Source of the DNA: Chlamydoabsidia padenii
Taxonomy: Eukaryota > Mucoromycota > Mucoromycetes > Mucorales > Cunninghamellaceae
Assembly: GCA_025330725.1 (NCBI GenBank)
Contig: JAIWND010000016.1
Coordinates: forward strand, 186,001-250,000
Direction: 5' to 3'
Length of the DNA: 64,000 bases
This document shows, piece by piece, positions 34,816-46,989 of the stretch (position 1 is its first letter; each line of letters opens with the position of its first letter). Made by a program: the position numbers and the translations under genes. The notes beneath the pieces are model-generated. The model worked only from the letters and a program-made list of their open reading frames with translations. It had not been told where the DNA came from and made no database searches.

Positions 34816-36212
34816 TTACATGGTGTCTAATGCATCTTTGTATCGTTTGATAATATCTTGTCGTTTAATTTTCTGTGCAGCGGTCATCAGTCCCTAGTAG
34901 TAAATAAAAAGATAGTTTAGCATATCATTAATCCAAAAAGTGTATTAACTTACCGTATCCGTCGTCCATTCGTCCGAGCAAAGATGCACATCAAACAAAA
35001 ACTCGGCAGGTTTAAGATCCGCCAGTTTACCTTGAGCAGTGATAGATTTCAGCACCAATTTTGCCAAATCCCGATTTGCACACAGTCGATCCCAATCCTT
35101 TTCTTCGATTCCATTTTCTTGAGCGAGTTGACGGACAGCGGCTTCTACCGGGACCACCAGTGCGACTGGGCGAGGCAGTAACGAGTCGGCATACACACAT
35201 AGGTTTAACACATAAAGACAGCTCTTGTAGATCGATTCCAGTTTTTCCAAAGCGATGTATTCCCCGTTACTGAGTTTTATTAAGTTTTTTATTCGATCCA
35301 AAAGGGTTAATGTGCCATCTTCATTCCATTCGCCCACATCGCCAGTTTGGAGCCAGTCATCAGGGGTAAATGCTTCCTTGGTGATTTCTTCGCGTTTCCA
35401 GTATCCTCGTGCCACGGCTGGTCCACGGATCCAGATTTCACCTTGAGGTTTGGGGTAATTGGTCGATCGGTAGTTACAGTCTGGAACATCCACCAATTTG
35501 ATTTCGCAACAAGGGACAGGGGCACCGACATGACCATAGCCAAATTGTTCAACACCCATCACACACGCCATACTATAAATATAAAAGAGAAGAATTAGTA
35601 AATATATATATATACATATATGTTCAATAGGGAAGATAACTTACCCACAACCTAATCACCAATGGATACGAGAGAAAGAGAAAAGGATGATTAGTCAAAC
35701 TATTATATCCCTACCACTACCATTATGCCTTTTATTACTTTCAGTCCTATAAGAAAACACAATAAAGTTAGTACGATAGATATGTTGACATGACCCCCCC
35801 CCGGACTTACATGCCAAAACCACCCAAGATGGGACAAAGAGCGACTGATAAGAATTTCTGGGTTTCCAAAGACAAGGGCGCACCACCAGACAAGGCAAAT
35901 CGTAACCTCCCCCCGACCTGTTCCTTGATTTTACTAAAAACGACTTTATCAATGACAGTGGTAGGTAAATGCCGATCCATAAGCCAAGACTTGGTTGCAA
36001 AAGCCTTGTGGAATAAAGATTGAGCTTTAGGTGAAGCGCTGTTGATTTTGCCCAAGACACCTTTTCGAATCGATTCCCATACCGCAGGTACCCCAGTCAT
36101 CAATGTTGGTCTGAATTCCTTGATATCACCTTTGCAGTTTCGTACCGATGCATCTGTCAATGTGCGTACCGACGCATAGCCTAGAGTGACTCCCCAAAAT
36201 ATACAGAGCTAT

Positions 36213-36250
<38 letters not shown>

Positions 36251-37324
36251 GTTAGACATTGATGGAGGCTTCCTTTTTCTTGTCACTTACATTTTCCACT
36301 GTGAATTCCAAAATATGACTTAGAGGTAAGTATGCCAACATCGAGTCATGATCCGTCACAAGATGACCCAGTAATTTGTGACAACCAGCCACTATCATAT
36401 ATATAAAAAGGTGAGTCAAGCCAAATCCACATATTTTTCTTTTCTGGAGTACCTGCAGCAACAATGTTCTTATGAGTAAGCATCACACCTTTAGGATTCC
36501 CTGTCGATCCACTAGTATACATGATACAAGCCAAGTTTTCTGGTTCCGGTTTCCGAGGTTCACGATGATTAGCTTTACCGAATTCCGCCACTTGATTCAT
36601 AGTATAGACCTGAGCAACAGCTTGCTTGAGTTGTTCCAAATGTTCCACTTTAGCATCACCACCATAGACGACGAATTTGAGTGAGGGACATTTCACTGCC
36701 ACCTTGGCCACGGTTGGTAAAAGTTCGCCAGTCGTATAGATAGCCTCCACTTCAGTTTCATTCATCGAGTGCAACAACCCATCTTCACCTAACGTATCGT
36801 ATGCAGTGACAATGGTCATGTTTTGTGTAAAGAGACCATGAGCTGTCAGTAACCACCCCATACTATATCACAAACGAAAAAGGAGGTTAGTTTCCATCTT
36901 TTTTTTTTTTGTTTTTAAATAATACTCTTTACCTTGTAGGTGCAAATAATTCCACTTTGGACTTTTCAGTCAGACCAAGGTGTGCAAATCCAGCCCCCAA
37001 GTAATGAGCTTCACGGGAAACTTGGACATAAGTGAGGTATTTGTAGGGCGAGAGTTGAAAGTAGCTCCAGGTCTTGGTTTCTTGTTTTTCTTCACCATTG
37101 AGATACTTGGTCACCATTTTATCTTCACTAACCACCTTTTCTGTTGAACGATAACCAAACGCATTGCGATGTCCATATTTCTTCTTGGCGTAAAGTAAAA
37201 TGTCGTATAATGTATGCACCGTGGTATCAGGAATTCGTGTCAGGGAATCAGGGGATAAGTAGGACCGGCGAATACGTCCACCATTCAGTTGTTCGGGTCC
37301 AACTTCTACAGTAAAGCTTTTCAT
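34816..37324 (-). CDS. Long-chain acyl-CoA synthetase, 8 exons, 670 aa
   Basis: Activates fatty acids to acyl-CoA using ATP. Exons (complement) 37324-36933, 36862-36453, 36391-36291, 36208-35811, 35746-35739, 35651-35645, 35572-34954, 34893-34816. AMP-binding motifs: [49 protein letters not shown], the LGGFGMTESCGMACVMG adenylation site, [14 protein letters not shown], and [20 protein letters not shown] followed by [20 protein letters not shown] (fatty-acyl signature). The TESCG motif is assembled from an 8-nt exon (GACTGAAA) and a 7-nt exon (GTTGTGG), each with consensus-like splice sites; without them the frame and the motif are lost. No peroxisomal C-terminal SKL is present. FAA1/FAA4-type activity is the likely role. 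Confidence 0.93.
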
Positions 37325-38216
37325 AAAGTGAGGTTAAAGTTTGGGAAAAGAAAAGAGAGAAGGAGAAACGGTTTTTTTTTTTTTTTTTTTTGAAAGTTAC
37401 AAAAAAATTATGAGCTTCAAACCCCGCCGAATCAACATGTGATGGTCTCCATAGTGCTAATGCTCGGTGATCTTGATACTTCTTTTTCTTCAAGGGAGGA
37501 AGGGGATATAATAAAGCCGTTCTGGATGGAGAACACTATTATCATGAAATGTTAACAAAAGTGTCTTTACACTGGTCTTTTTTTTTTTTTTTTGATTTCC
37601 CATTCTACTCTCAATAACGTCCAACATCAAAAATAGTCTATTCAACTCGTGGTGACACTTGATGCAGAGTGGGAAGCTCACACACTCTTACACTATGGCG
37701 TTTCATTTTCATTGTATCAAATGATCCTTTTCCTCTCCAGGAACCAAAATTTGAATATCCGACATACTTAGAGCGGCATTGTAGAGCCAGCCAATGAACC
37801 ATTCGAACAAAAAAAACGTGAAATCATTCTCATTCACGCTAATATAAATGACCTGAGAATTAATGAAATATTTTATTGATTAACAAGACAATCAAACAGC
37901 CCAAAAAAACAAAAAATAAGATGATTCTTTGTACATATCTCTTCTCATTCATTGTTTCTTGGAGAAAGAAGACTTGCCACTATGCATACTTGGATGGAAT
38001 AGGTACGCGTATAGAGAGTACGGTGTTTCAATACCTTCATTTATGCGAACGTCATTCTTAGCGAACGGCACAATTGCCATAACTAGAACTTGACTCATTT
38101 ACGGCCCCTCTGTGACACTGAGCGGGACTTTAAAATCAAAAGACAGAAAAAGGGCGTCAAGTTTTTTTTTTTTTCTCTGGTTTCTTCTTTTTTTACTTTC
38201 TTATTAAATCAACAGA
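37325..38216. other. Divergent promoter region, acyl-CoA synthetase / small zinc protein
   Basis: Contains CTTCAAACCCCGCCG (reverse of GCGGGGTTTGAAG) about 100 nt upstream of the synthetase, GAGCGGGACTTTAAAATC about 95 nt upstream of the small gene, and long T runs near 37372 and 37580. ORFs in it are homopolymer-rich and unsupported. Confidence 0.5.
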
Positions 38217-38480
38217 ATGTTTCCTCCTTGTCGACTATTCCCTGCAACGTGCGAACTATGTGGTAACTGGTTACCTGAACATCAAGTAAGTATAGAAATA
38301 TACATGAAAAAAAAAGGAATCGCATGGACTGATTGTCTTTCTCTATAGACATCTTGTCCTCGTAATGGTGTTCACCCATCACAATGGACACTAGATGGAA
38401 TGACTCGACTAGATGGTGACGAAGACGAAAACGAAAACATTGACATTATGGATCAACCTGAATCTCTTGAATGGATCTAG
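38217..38480 (+). CDS. Small zinc-knuckle-like protein, 2 exons, 66 aa
   Basis: Exons 38217-38285 and 38349-38480, joined in frame through CAA|GTAAGT and CTATAG|ACA. The product starts MFPPCRLFPATCELCGNW and continues LPEHQTSCPRNGVH, giving a C-x2-C-x6-H-x3-C array that could bind one zinc. The second half is strongly acidic (DGDEDENENIDIMD). The two halves resemble no family I know. Support: clean splice sites, a GCGGGACTTTAAAA promoter element about 95 nt upstream, a T-rich leader, and an in-frame stop followed by a T-rich 3' region. Too short for an ORF threshold of 60 codons per exon. A protein-binding adaptor is only a guess. Confidence 0.6.
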
Positions 38481-38856
38481 CTGGCTCTTTGTATTATACA
38501 CCTCTTTTAAACATAGTATACCCACCCACTCCCCCTTCTCTTCTCTATTTATTGGGATGATATCATCTTCAATGGTTTTTATTTTTAAAGTTTTATAATC
38601 TAATAAAATATAATAGGGTGTTGATCACTCTTTTGGTTTAATAGAGAGGTTGGTGGTGGAAAAGAAGTGGTGAATAGTTTGTGTAATGTTACATACCAAA
38701 ACAAGTAAATGTGTCATTCTACGTCTATGTACGTGAGTCAAACAAAAAGGAGTCGGTCTTTATTTATAATACGTCATATATCAAGTAGTATATATACAAA
38801 CAAACAAAAAACAAAAAAAAAAAAAGGTTTTTTATTTTATTGGGTTCAAGTTTAAA
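38481..38856. other. Convergent spacer
   Basis: 3' UTR of the small zinc gene (AATAAAATATAATA near 38601) and of the TPR-MBL gene; AC/A-rich block at 38800-38826. No gene. Confidence 0.6.
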
Positions 38857-40371
38857 TCATATCCTACTATCTACAGTACTTTTTCGTCTTTGTAAACTAT
38901 TAAATAAAGCCAACGAGTTACTAGATCGCCGACTGGTATTGCTTGTTTTTCTAACGAGAGGGGTATTATGAGAATGCATACCGAAACCAACCAGATCTTC
39001 GCCCAATAATCCCTTTTCCCGTTCAATGCCAATGGTCGACCAATCCAAGCCATAGTTGTGTCCCGGGTACAACACGATCCGATCATCCAGTTGACCCAAG
39101 GTGTAGCGCAAGGTTTCCTCCATTTTCCGTCGATTCCCGCCCTGTAGATCGGTTCGACCACATAATCCACCACACAGTAAAGTATCGCCCGCGATCAGTC
39201 GGCCTTCGTTCACCAATAATGCTTGAGATCCAGGGGTATGACCCGGTGTGTGGAGAAACCGGATAAGGGTCCGACTGCCGATGGTCAGAGAAGAGGTGAT
39301 TTCTGCCGTGCAAGTGGGAACAAGTCGGTTGGCGGGTATGGAAGGGTTGGTCTGTCGTACGCTTTCAATGTCGAGCGGGTGGATGTAGGCTTTGATGTGG
39401 GGTAGTTTTTTTAATAGTGTCGCTAGTCCAGAGATCTTGATGGGTAGTGTGTCGTAAGGTGCAGGCGGTGAGCCTCCCACATGGTCGAAATGGGAATGAG
39501 TCACAATACACGCCACAATATCGTATCCTTCGGTTTCCATCAATTGGCAGATTCCATCTATATCCCAGCACTATAAATGAAATGGTAAAAAATGAGATAG
39601 TGATGGCTGCATGGGTAGTTTTCTTTCTTTTTTTTTCTTTTTTTACCGCATCTACCAATACACAGTGTTTCGTATCCAAATCCACCACAGCATAAATGAT
39701 GTTTTTCATGTGTTTAGCAAAATCATAAATCCGTCGTTGAATAGGGTTCCTTAGGTTCCGTTCAATAGCAATATCTTGACCCGGTTGGATTTGCATGATA
39801 CGAATACCCATTGCTTGATTATCCTTTTCAATCACCGCTTTCCCCATTTTATGACTGATATCCGTATCCCCTGGTTCCTATAAAGACGATGATGAGTACA
39901 TATCAGGCCATATTCTTTTTTTTTTTTTCCCTATTACCTTTTCCAAAGCTTGTCTATAATAATGTATTGCTTCGTCATATAATCCTAGTTTCAATTTGGC
40001 TTCACCGACTCGAAAGTATCCCTATCCAAGATATAAAAATAAAGCATATCATAGTTAGTTTTCCATTTGTCTACATTAAAAATTGTTTATACCTTTGCCC
40101 AGGAAGGTGCCAGTCGAATGACTCGGTCGGCATCAACTAGACCGTTTTGATATTGATGAGTCAACAAGTAACAAGCGCATCGATTCGAATAAAGTAGAGC
40201 CAAAAAGTGATCATGATCTTGATGGTGGTCCCCTGTGAGAGTGGATGCTTCAATGGCTTTGGTGTATTCCTGAATCGCATCCATGTAGAGTTGTCGATCG
40301 TATAACTCATTCCCCCGCTTGGTTGCATTGTAGCTTTTGTTGTTTGTTGCTATTGGTTGGAAGTCTGGCAT
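38857..40371 (-). CDS. TPR domain fused to a metallo-beta-lactamase-fold hydrolase, 4 exons, 435 aa
   Basis: Exons (complement) 40371-40093, 40021-39938, 39877-39647, 39570-38857. Residues about 10-125 are TPR repeats: ATKRGNELYDRQLYMDAIQE, ALLYSNRCACYLLTHQY, GYFRVGEAKLKLGLYDEAI. Residues about 155-390 are a glyoxalase-II-like MBL domain with the dinuclear metal ligands: THSHFDHVGG, FLHTPGHTPGSQALL, IAGDTLLCGGLCGRTDL and LYPGHNYG. A Ser/Thr/Arg-rich tail follows. Both halves are on in-frame exons, and no internal start suggests two genes. The MBL part resembles bacterial-type hydroxyacylglutathione-hydrolase-like thioesterases; substrate unknown. TPRs probably recruit a chaperone or partner. 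The ATG at 40371 is used because the upstream codon is TTG. Confidence 0.88.
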
Positions 40372-40663
40372 GCTGTTTTTAGACAAATGTTGTTGAGATC
40401 ATTTATCAGAGATAGGAAAAAGGAGAAGAAAGGGAAAGAAAAAAAAAAAGTAAAAGCAAAAAAGGGGATTTTATGACCAGACAGGCGGCGGGATTTGAAA
40501 AACAGAAAAAAAAAATCAAAACATCTTGCAAGTGGTCAATATATAATGTAGTACAATCTTTCCTCTAGTTCACTGACAGACAATGAACACACGGTTGTCA
40601 GTCAAAGCAAACCATTTTTTACTTCTTTCTTTCTTCCTTGAAAATACCTTTACATCAACAAAG
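40372..40663. promoter_or_regulatory. Divergent promoter with GGCGGGATTTGAAA element
   Basis: The 290-nt spacer between two divergent starts carries GGCGGCGGGATTTGAAAA at about 40483-40500, an example of the recurrent element described in the findings, and A-rich blocks. It probably drives one or both neighbours. Confidence 0.45.
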
Positions 40664-41122
40664 ATGTATATTGAAGGAGTACCTCGTTTGAAAGCTGCCA
40701 ATGAATTGCGATGGTACCTGGCCAAAGATGTCCTTGACTACCTCCATCAGCTTCGCCTTTCCCTTTTTCAAACCGCCTCTACCAATTACTCTACCAATTA
40801 CTTGCCTCAACTCGAACTAGACGGCACGGCCAACCAGCCACTATTCAACTCTGACAAGCGTTTCCCCGACACTATCGTCTGTATTTGTGAAGGGATCGGC
40901 GAATGGAACACTCGGCTCCAAGAGATCCAACACTTGACCTCTATCATGACTCGCCATCAACAGATTCCAAGGGGATATCAGCACATTGGATCACTGGGGA
41001 ATGTCGAGCTCCTTTTATTGAGACAGATCAATGAGTGTTTGATGGCATATGAAGCGGCAGAGTCTTTTGTGGATCGAAATCGGTTTGAAGATCGATATGG
41101 TTTGGTGTGGGAAGATTCCTAG
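40664..41122 (+). CDS. Unrecognised all-helical protein, intronless, 152 aa (179 if started at 40583)
   Basis: A single open frame with good coding character. An upstream in-frame ATG at 40583 would add a 27-residue Phe/Leu-rich leader; the ATG at 40664 (MYIEGVPRLKAANELRWYL) gives the better start. The protein is predicted helical: ELRWYLAKDVLDYLHQLRLS, ICEGIGEWNTRLQEIQHL, LLLLRQINECLMAYEAAES, and it ends FVDRNRFEDRYGLVWEDS. The N-terminal ELRWYLxxDVxxYLxQL pattern is faintly like Rogdi/Rav2 proteins, but not enough to call it. It shares a promoter spacer with the TPR-MBL gene. Function unknown. Confidence 0.65.
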   Translation: MYIEGVPRLKAANELRWYLAKDVLDYLHQLRLSLFQTASTNYSTNYLPQLELDGTANQPLFNSDKRFPDTIVCICEGIGEWNTRLQEIQHLTSIMTRHQQIPRGYQHIGSLGNVELLLLRQINECLMAYEAAESFVDRNRFEDRYGLVWEDS

Positions 41123-41379
41123 TACGATCTAATAAACAGGGTTTTAATAAAGCTTGGTTGTTTGAAGGAGGATCGTTGCCGGGATTCGAAATCGAAAAAA
41201 GGGGAGGAGATAATGGAACTGCATGCAACACCTGATAGCAACTTTTTATCACAATTATCCTCTGTTTTGTAAAGGTAGTTGGTAGCAAAATAAAAAAAAA
41301 GTTTACATGTTGGCATTGACATTGTTTGCCAAGGTCGAATCTCATCATCATCCTCCATGTTTCAAATGTTGGGTTCTTC

Positions 41380-41423
<44 letters not shown>

Positions 41424-41537
41424 TGAAATGAGTGAAAATCTCCTTATAAGCGGGATTCGAAATATCGGGATGTAAATTATAATTCATGCAGCTTGCCCTG
41501 TTTCGGAAGATTTTTCTTTTTCTCCCCCTTCACTCAC
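41123..41537. other. Spacer with A40 homopolymer
   Basis: Carries GCCGGGATTCGAAATCG near 41178, a 40-nt A run at about 41382-41421 and AAGCGGGATTCGAAAT at about 41449, 85 nt before the next ATG. No gene. Confidence 0.6.
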
Positions 41538-42326
41538 ATGAACAAGTTTAGAAAAGCCTTTCGTAAATCATCTACAGCGATACAACCCCCACCTAGCCCA
41601 CCCCTTGATCGTTTAAGGATCGCTCCTGATCAGGTCTCAGGTTACGAAAAGCGTTTGTACGAGGTCCAGTGGACAGAGTTGGATCCATTTGATCTCGGTC
41701 ATGTTGATCTTGATACGTTGCGGGGGTTTCTTCAACAAAACATCTCATCTTCTTTGATTGAACAGGTAAAGAGTCCCAGAAAAAGAAAAATTGACTCATC
41801 CGTCTACTAGTTGATCCAGTTGTTTGTTCCTCTTACAAAGGAGTGGGACCAAGGGGAAGTGTATGCTCTTTTTCGTCTGGTGGGCCATATCAAACAAGGA
41901 CGACAAGTAAATGCTGATTTGATTTACTTGCCAGGTAATCCTAATCTTTTTTCTTTTTCTCTATTTTGACTTGATTTCTTTTTCTCATCAGTACCACCTG
42001 ATGTGAGTCTACCACGGAATCGATCATTCTCAGATCCTTTCATTACCCTTGCTTCGGAGACTAATCTGACCCGACATCAACGCCATTCCATTGATACAGC
42101 ATCTATGCTCCTGACTGCACCCTTTATGCCCAACCAACAAGCCATCTATCTTAATTTGGCTCCTAACCGAGATCATCAACCACCACCACCTGTTCCGCCT
42201 CAAACTACCAAACCAGCCCGACTTTCACATCTTATTAGCAACAGGAATATATTTGATACACCGCCCAACTATCGCCATTATTTCCATCATGCAGATTCAT
42301 TTCCCCAACAATCATCATTTATTTAA
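41538..42326 (+). CDS. EH-domain-like protein, 3 exons, 228 aa
   Basis: Exons 41538-41765, 41811-41934 and 41992-42326; the first intron is only 45 nt. After a basic N-terminus (MNKFRKAFRKSS), residues about 35-115 look like a divergent EH/EF-hand domain. WTELDPFDLGHVDLDTLRGF resembles the Asp-rich first loop and LIQLFVPLTKEWDQGEVYAL the second; RLVGHIKQGRQVNADLIYLP closes it. The second calcium loop lacks the usual Asp spacing. The C-terminal half is low-complexity, with a PPPPVPPQ SH3-type ligand. EH proteins act in endocytosis; that is inference from a weak match. Confidence 0.65.
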
Positions 42327-42417
42327 TAAACCAACCAACTGTTTATTTAAATACATAAACCTACTATAACTATATGGATCCCTTTTGCTAAAATAAAGGA
42401 GAAGAGAGAGAAATCAA

Positions 42418-42882
42418 TCATTTGCCATGCACCTTTTCAATCAACATTGGGACAACACTATATAAAAGAGAGAGGGAAAGAATAAATAAAGAGAATTATG
42501 ACATCAAAGGGATATGCTTACCCAGGTTCAGCCAATGTGGAAGTATCACCCAATTGATCTTGTTCATTATTCACGATCTTTCGCAAGATACGGCGCATAA
42601 TTTTCCCTGAGCGAGTTTTAGGCAAGTCACCCACGACATAGACACGTTTGGGTGTGGCAAAAGGACCAATCACTTTACGCACTTGAAGCGACAATTCCTT
42701 TTCGAGTCCAGTATCGTCTTCCGCATTGGGTTTCAATGTACAATAGGCATGGATGCATTGGCCGGTGAGATCGTCTTGGCCACCCACCACGGCTGCTTCA
42801 GCAACAGCAGGATGTAAGATCAAGGCAGATTCAATTTCGGCAGTCGAAAGTCTATGACCAGAGACATTGATGACATCTATTG

Positions 42883-42933
<51 letters not shown>

Positions 42934-44841
42934 GTTTGTTTAACCCCTTGTCTTTTTTTTTTTTCTGATCCTATGATTTACAAATGTACTTACCATCTAC
43001 ACGCCCACGGATCCAGATATAGCCATCCTTATCACGAGTTGCCCCATCACCGGTAAAGTAGAAACCTTTGTAGGGGTTCAAGTAAGTATCCAAGTACCGA
43101 TTATGGTTGTTGTACACAGTGCGTGCCATGGAAGGCCAAGGTTGGGAGATGGCCAGCACACCGGTGACATCGTTGCCCTGAAGGATTTGACCGGTCTGAG
43201 GATCGAGAATTTCAGGCTTGATACCAAAGAAGGGGAATGTGGCTGAGCCAGGCTTGGTGGCCACTGCACCAGGTAAAGGACTGATCACGATCGAGCCTGT
43301 TTCCGTCTGCCAATAAGTATCAATCACCGCACATTGATTCTTGCCCACCTTGTCGTTATACCAATGCCATGCTTCAGGGTTGATAGGTTCACCCACTGAG
43401 CCAATCACACGTAGACTTGACAGATCGTATCCTTCCAACCATTGGTCGCCCAGGCGGCGTAAAGCGCGGATCGCCGTTGGTGCTGTGTAGAATTGTGTTA
43501 CTTTGTGTGTCTGGATCAGTTCCCAGAATCGAGAAGGATTGGGGTAAGTGGGTGTCGATTCAAATACAACAGTGGTTGCGCCGTTCAGTAAAGGTCCATA
43601 CAAAAGATACGTGTGTCCAGTGATCCAACCTAACCATCAAATCGATACATAAAACATGTATTAGTTCTCCCGTCGTGTCACTTGTACTACATAAGTGACC
43701 ACTTACCAATATCAGCCATGCAGGCGTGTATATCATCAGGATGATAATCAAAGATATACTTTAGAGTGGCAGCTGCACCTAAGAGATACCCACCAGTAGT
43801 ATGCATCTATTATATAAAACAGAAAGTCATTAATCCAGTTCAGCCATTCATGTTCCTTACTTTTTAACTTACCACGCCCTTGGGAGTTCCAGTGGATCCA
43901 GAGGTATACAACAAAAACAATGGATCTTCAGCATTGACATTGGTAGGAGGTGAGTAGGGTCGAGCCTTTTCGATTTCTTCATGCCACCAAAGATCTCGAC
44001 CTGCCGTCATAGGAATATCAGAACCAGTACGACGCAACACCAAGACATGTTCAACAGAAGGTGCTTGTTTGAGAGCTTCATCGACAATACGCTTGGTCGC
44101 AATATTCTTGCCACCCCGTCGCCCCTCGTCTGCGGTCAAAACCACTCGAGCACCACAGTCTTGAATACGATCTCGTAACGAGTCAGAGGAGAAGCCAGCA
44201 AAGACAACAGAATGCACCGCACCCACACGAGCACAAGCCAACATGGCAAACACCGCTTCTGGTACCATGGGCATATAGATCGCAATATTGTCCCCTTTAC
44301 GTACATCCAAGGAGGTCAATACATTGGCCAGTCGGGATACTTCTTGAAGGAGTTCACGGTAGGTGATCTTGCGCACATTGTTGATTTCATCACCTTCATG
44401 GATAATGGCCACCTAGAGAAGATTTAAAAATAGATGAGTCGTTTTTGTTTATTTGTTTGTTTGTTAATTTACCTTGTCTGGTTGGGTAAAGGCGTGTCGA
44501 TCCACACAGTTATAACAAGCATTCAGTTCACCTTCCAAAAACCATCCAATATCACCTTCTGTAAAAGATCCATTCAACACGGTTTTAAACGGCTTGGCCC
44601 AAGTCAAAGTGTCACGAGCAAGCTACAAAAAAAAAAAAAAGAAAGAGTTGTTAATTGAAGTGAATCCATCTGGATGTTGATGACTTACATTGCCAAAGAA
44701 TGTCTGGGGATCATTCACACTTTGTTCCCATAAGGATTTGTATTGTTCAAAGCTGTTCACATAAGGTGTGGGTTTATTGGTCAACAGTCTTGTAGGCACA
44801 GGATAAGTGGGATCCGTTGGATTAGCAGAATCGACAGTCAT
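42418..44841 (-). CDS. ACS1: Acetyl-CoA synthetase, 7 exons, 657 aa
   Basis: Makes acetyl-CoA from acetate, ATP and CoA for lipid synthesis, growth on acetate and histone acetylation. Exons (complement) 44841-44689, 44622-44473, 44412-43873, 43806-43707, 43629-42994, 42876-42522, 42457-42418; 657 residues, the standard size. Features: [40 protein letters not shown]; the P-loop [17 protein letters not shown]; the acetate-pocket [59 protein letters not shown]; and [16 protein letters not shown], whose Lys is the known acetylation-regulated residue of the family. The last exon adds only 13 codons. No targeting signal is obvious, suggesting cytosol/nucleus. Confidence 0.96.
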
Positions 44842-45389
44842 CGGAAAAGTTGGAATTATAAAAAAGATGGGAAAGAGAAAGAAGAAAAAGGAGGTACGAG
44901 AGGGGGGAAGGAAATTTATGTGTGAAAAAAAAAGAAAGGCGTTTTTGATTTGCCGATCTATGGATTGAGAATTTCTAAATTTAGATGTGGCACCAGGTCT
45001 GACTTTAAAGCTCACCCGCATGACTCAATCTTTCCCCCACATGAGAAAAGAACAACTTTATTATGGAGGGGTTGTCGTATTGAACCTATATGTATTACCA
45101 AAATGCATGCTGTGGATCATACTGTAAGTATCCATCCACTGAGAGCTTTGGTTTGGGTTACATGAGAAAAAGGGGTCAGGTTCTTTATTTGGTTCTTCTC
45201 CCGAGCACAAACAACCATCAGTGGGTTACCTATAGAAATAACAGAAGCATCCTTTGGATTACTTAATACATAAGGAATCAATCAAAAAAAAAAAAGTTTT
45301 TAGTTTTGGTGTTATACGAGCTTTATTTGTTCCAGATAATAATAAAAAAAGTATAGAGTGTAAAATATAATATCAAGTCAAATAAGAAA

Positions 45390-45421
<32 letters not shown>

Positions 45422-45475
45422 AATACTGTTACTAACTAACTAAGCAAATCAATATAAAAGGCAAGAGAGATGATA
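44842..45475. other. Spacer between ACS start and TUP1 stop, with (TG)n
   Basis: ACS promoter side holds GACTTTAAAGCTCACCCGC near 45001 (opposite orientation of the GCGGG element). The TUP1 3' side holds a (GT)n microsatellite at about 45392-45420 and an AATAAAAA site near 45341. Short ORFs at 44950-45165 have no support. Confidence 0.5.
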
Positions 45476-46940
45476 TCACAGTCCAATGGGTTCATAGCTC
45501 CAAATTCTGGCACGGTTATCACCAGATCCGGTTGCAAAAAGTGGTTTCCTTCCTGGGCTTGTTGCGACAGAAATCACTACAAAAAGAGAGAATTAGTTAC
45601 CCCTTCCCCTTAATCTATAACGCCTACTTACCAGAGTTTTTGTGGCCTTGTAGCATGAATTCTGTTTGCCCCGTACGAGGATCCCAAAACTGGACACCAC
45701 GATCTTTTGAGCCAGATACAATCCATTTACCATCAGGAGTAGTTGCCACAGACAAGACGAAATCCTATTAAAAAAAAAAAAAAAAATTAATACACTCCTA
45801 CAACTTTTTTTTTTTTTTTCCTTTTTACCTTGTGACCAGTAAACACCTGTTTGGAGGCTGTTTTTCCGCCATGTGGACTGACACCCAAAGACCATAAGCG
45901 TAGTGTTTTATCCAAACTACCACTGACCAACGTTTTACCATCAGGCATGAATGCCACCGAGTATACACTATCTTTATGTCCTTCCAGTCGTTCCAATGGT
46001 TTACCAGTATGCGCATCCCATACTCGAACCACCTTGTCAAGACTACCCGCCGCCACCAACCGCCCGTCAGGAGAAATCGCCACGCTTGTTACCCCAGGAT
46101 CTTTTTGATCAGGATCCTTGATATGTAGCACATGGACACAATAGCCTTCGTTCCAATCCCATATCCTTGCCGTTCGATCACCTGAGCCTGAGACCAAGAT
46201 TCGTCCGTCCCTGCTGAATTCTAGAGAATAGATGTCTTGTTCGTGACCCTTGAGGACATGCCGGATCCGTTTCTTGCTAACATCCCAAATCTATATAAAC
46301 AAATAATATCAAGTAAACAAACACGCAAGTCTTTCTGTCTCCTTTTTTTCCTCCTTTACCCTGATTTGTTTGTCTTCTGCTCCTGTAGCCAAGTATTTGC
46401 CATCAGGACTAAAACTGACAGATCGGATATACAAATCACCATCACGTCCAGCTGTTTCATCTTGAAGGACCCTATAAGAGATATACACAAGTAAGTATTA
46501 TTATTTTTCTTCTTGTTAGTACTTTTTTCTTTTTTTGTAAGACTTACGCAATCCGTGCTGCTGTTTGAGTATCGTAAATGTAGGTTGCTTGATTACATCC
46601 AGCCGCAAGGTATCGTCCATCTGCACTAAATTTAACACAGCATACAACACTGCCATGATCAAATGTGTGTACTAAATCCACTTTCAAGTATCGTTGAGCC
46701 TTGGGATTGAATCTAAAGACAAAAGGTGAGTGACAACAACACTTGACTTGTTACCTTTATACTTACAAAGCAAACCAGTCCTTTCCTTCCACCTTCATAT
46801 TGGCTGGGACATTATCAGGGTCCATATCATTCAATCCACCTGAGGTTGTTATAGGTGGTTTTACACTTGGGGGTCTTGTCACTATAAAAAGAAGAAAGAA
46901 TCAGTTCTTGATCAAATATGGTTTTCCTTAGCGAGTCTTA

Positions 46941-46989
<49 letters not shown>

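Noticed and set aside
41170..41190. TTCGAAATC / GGGATTCGAAAT as part of a tRNA gene
   Set aside because: The B-box-like sequence has no matching A box, anticodon arm or acceptor stem at a tRNA distance; it belongs to the recurrent promoter-type element.
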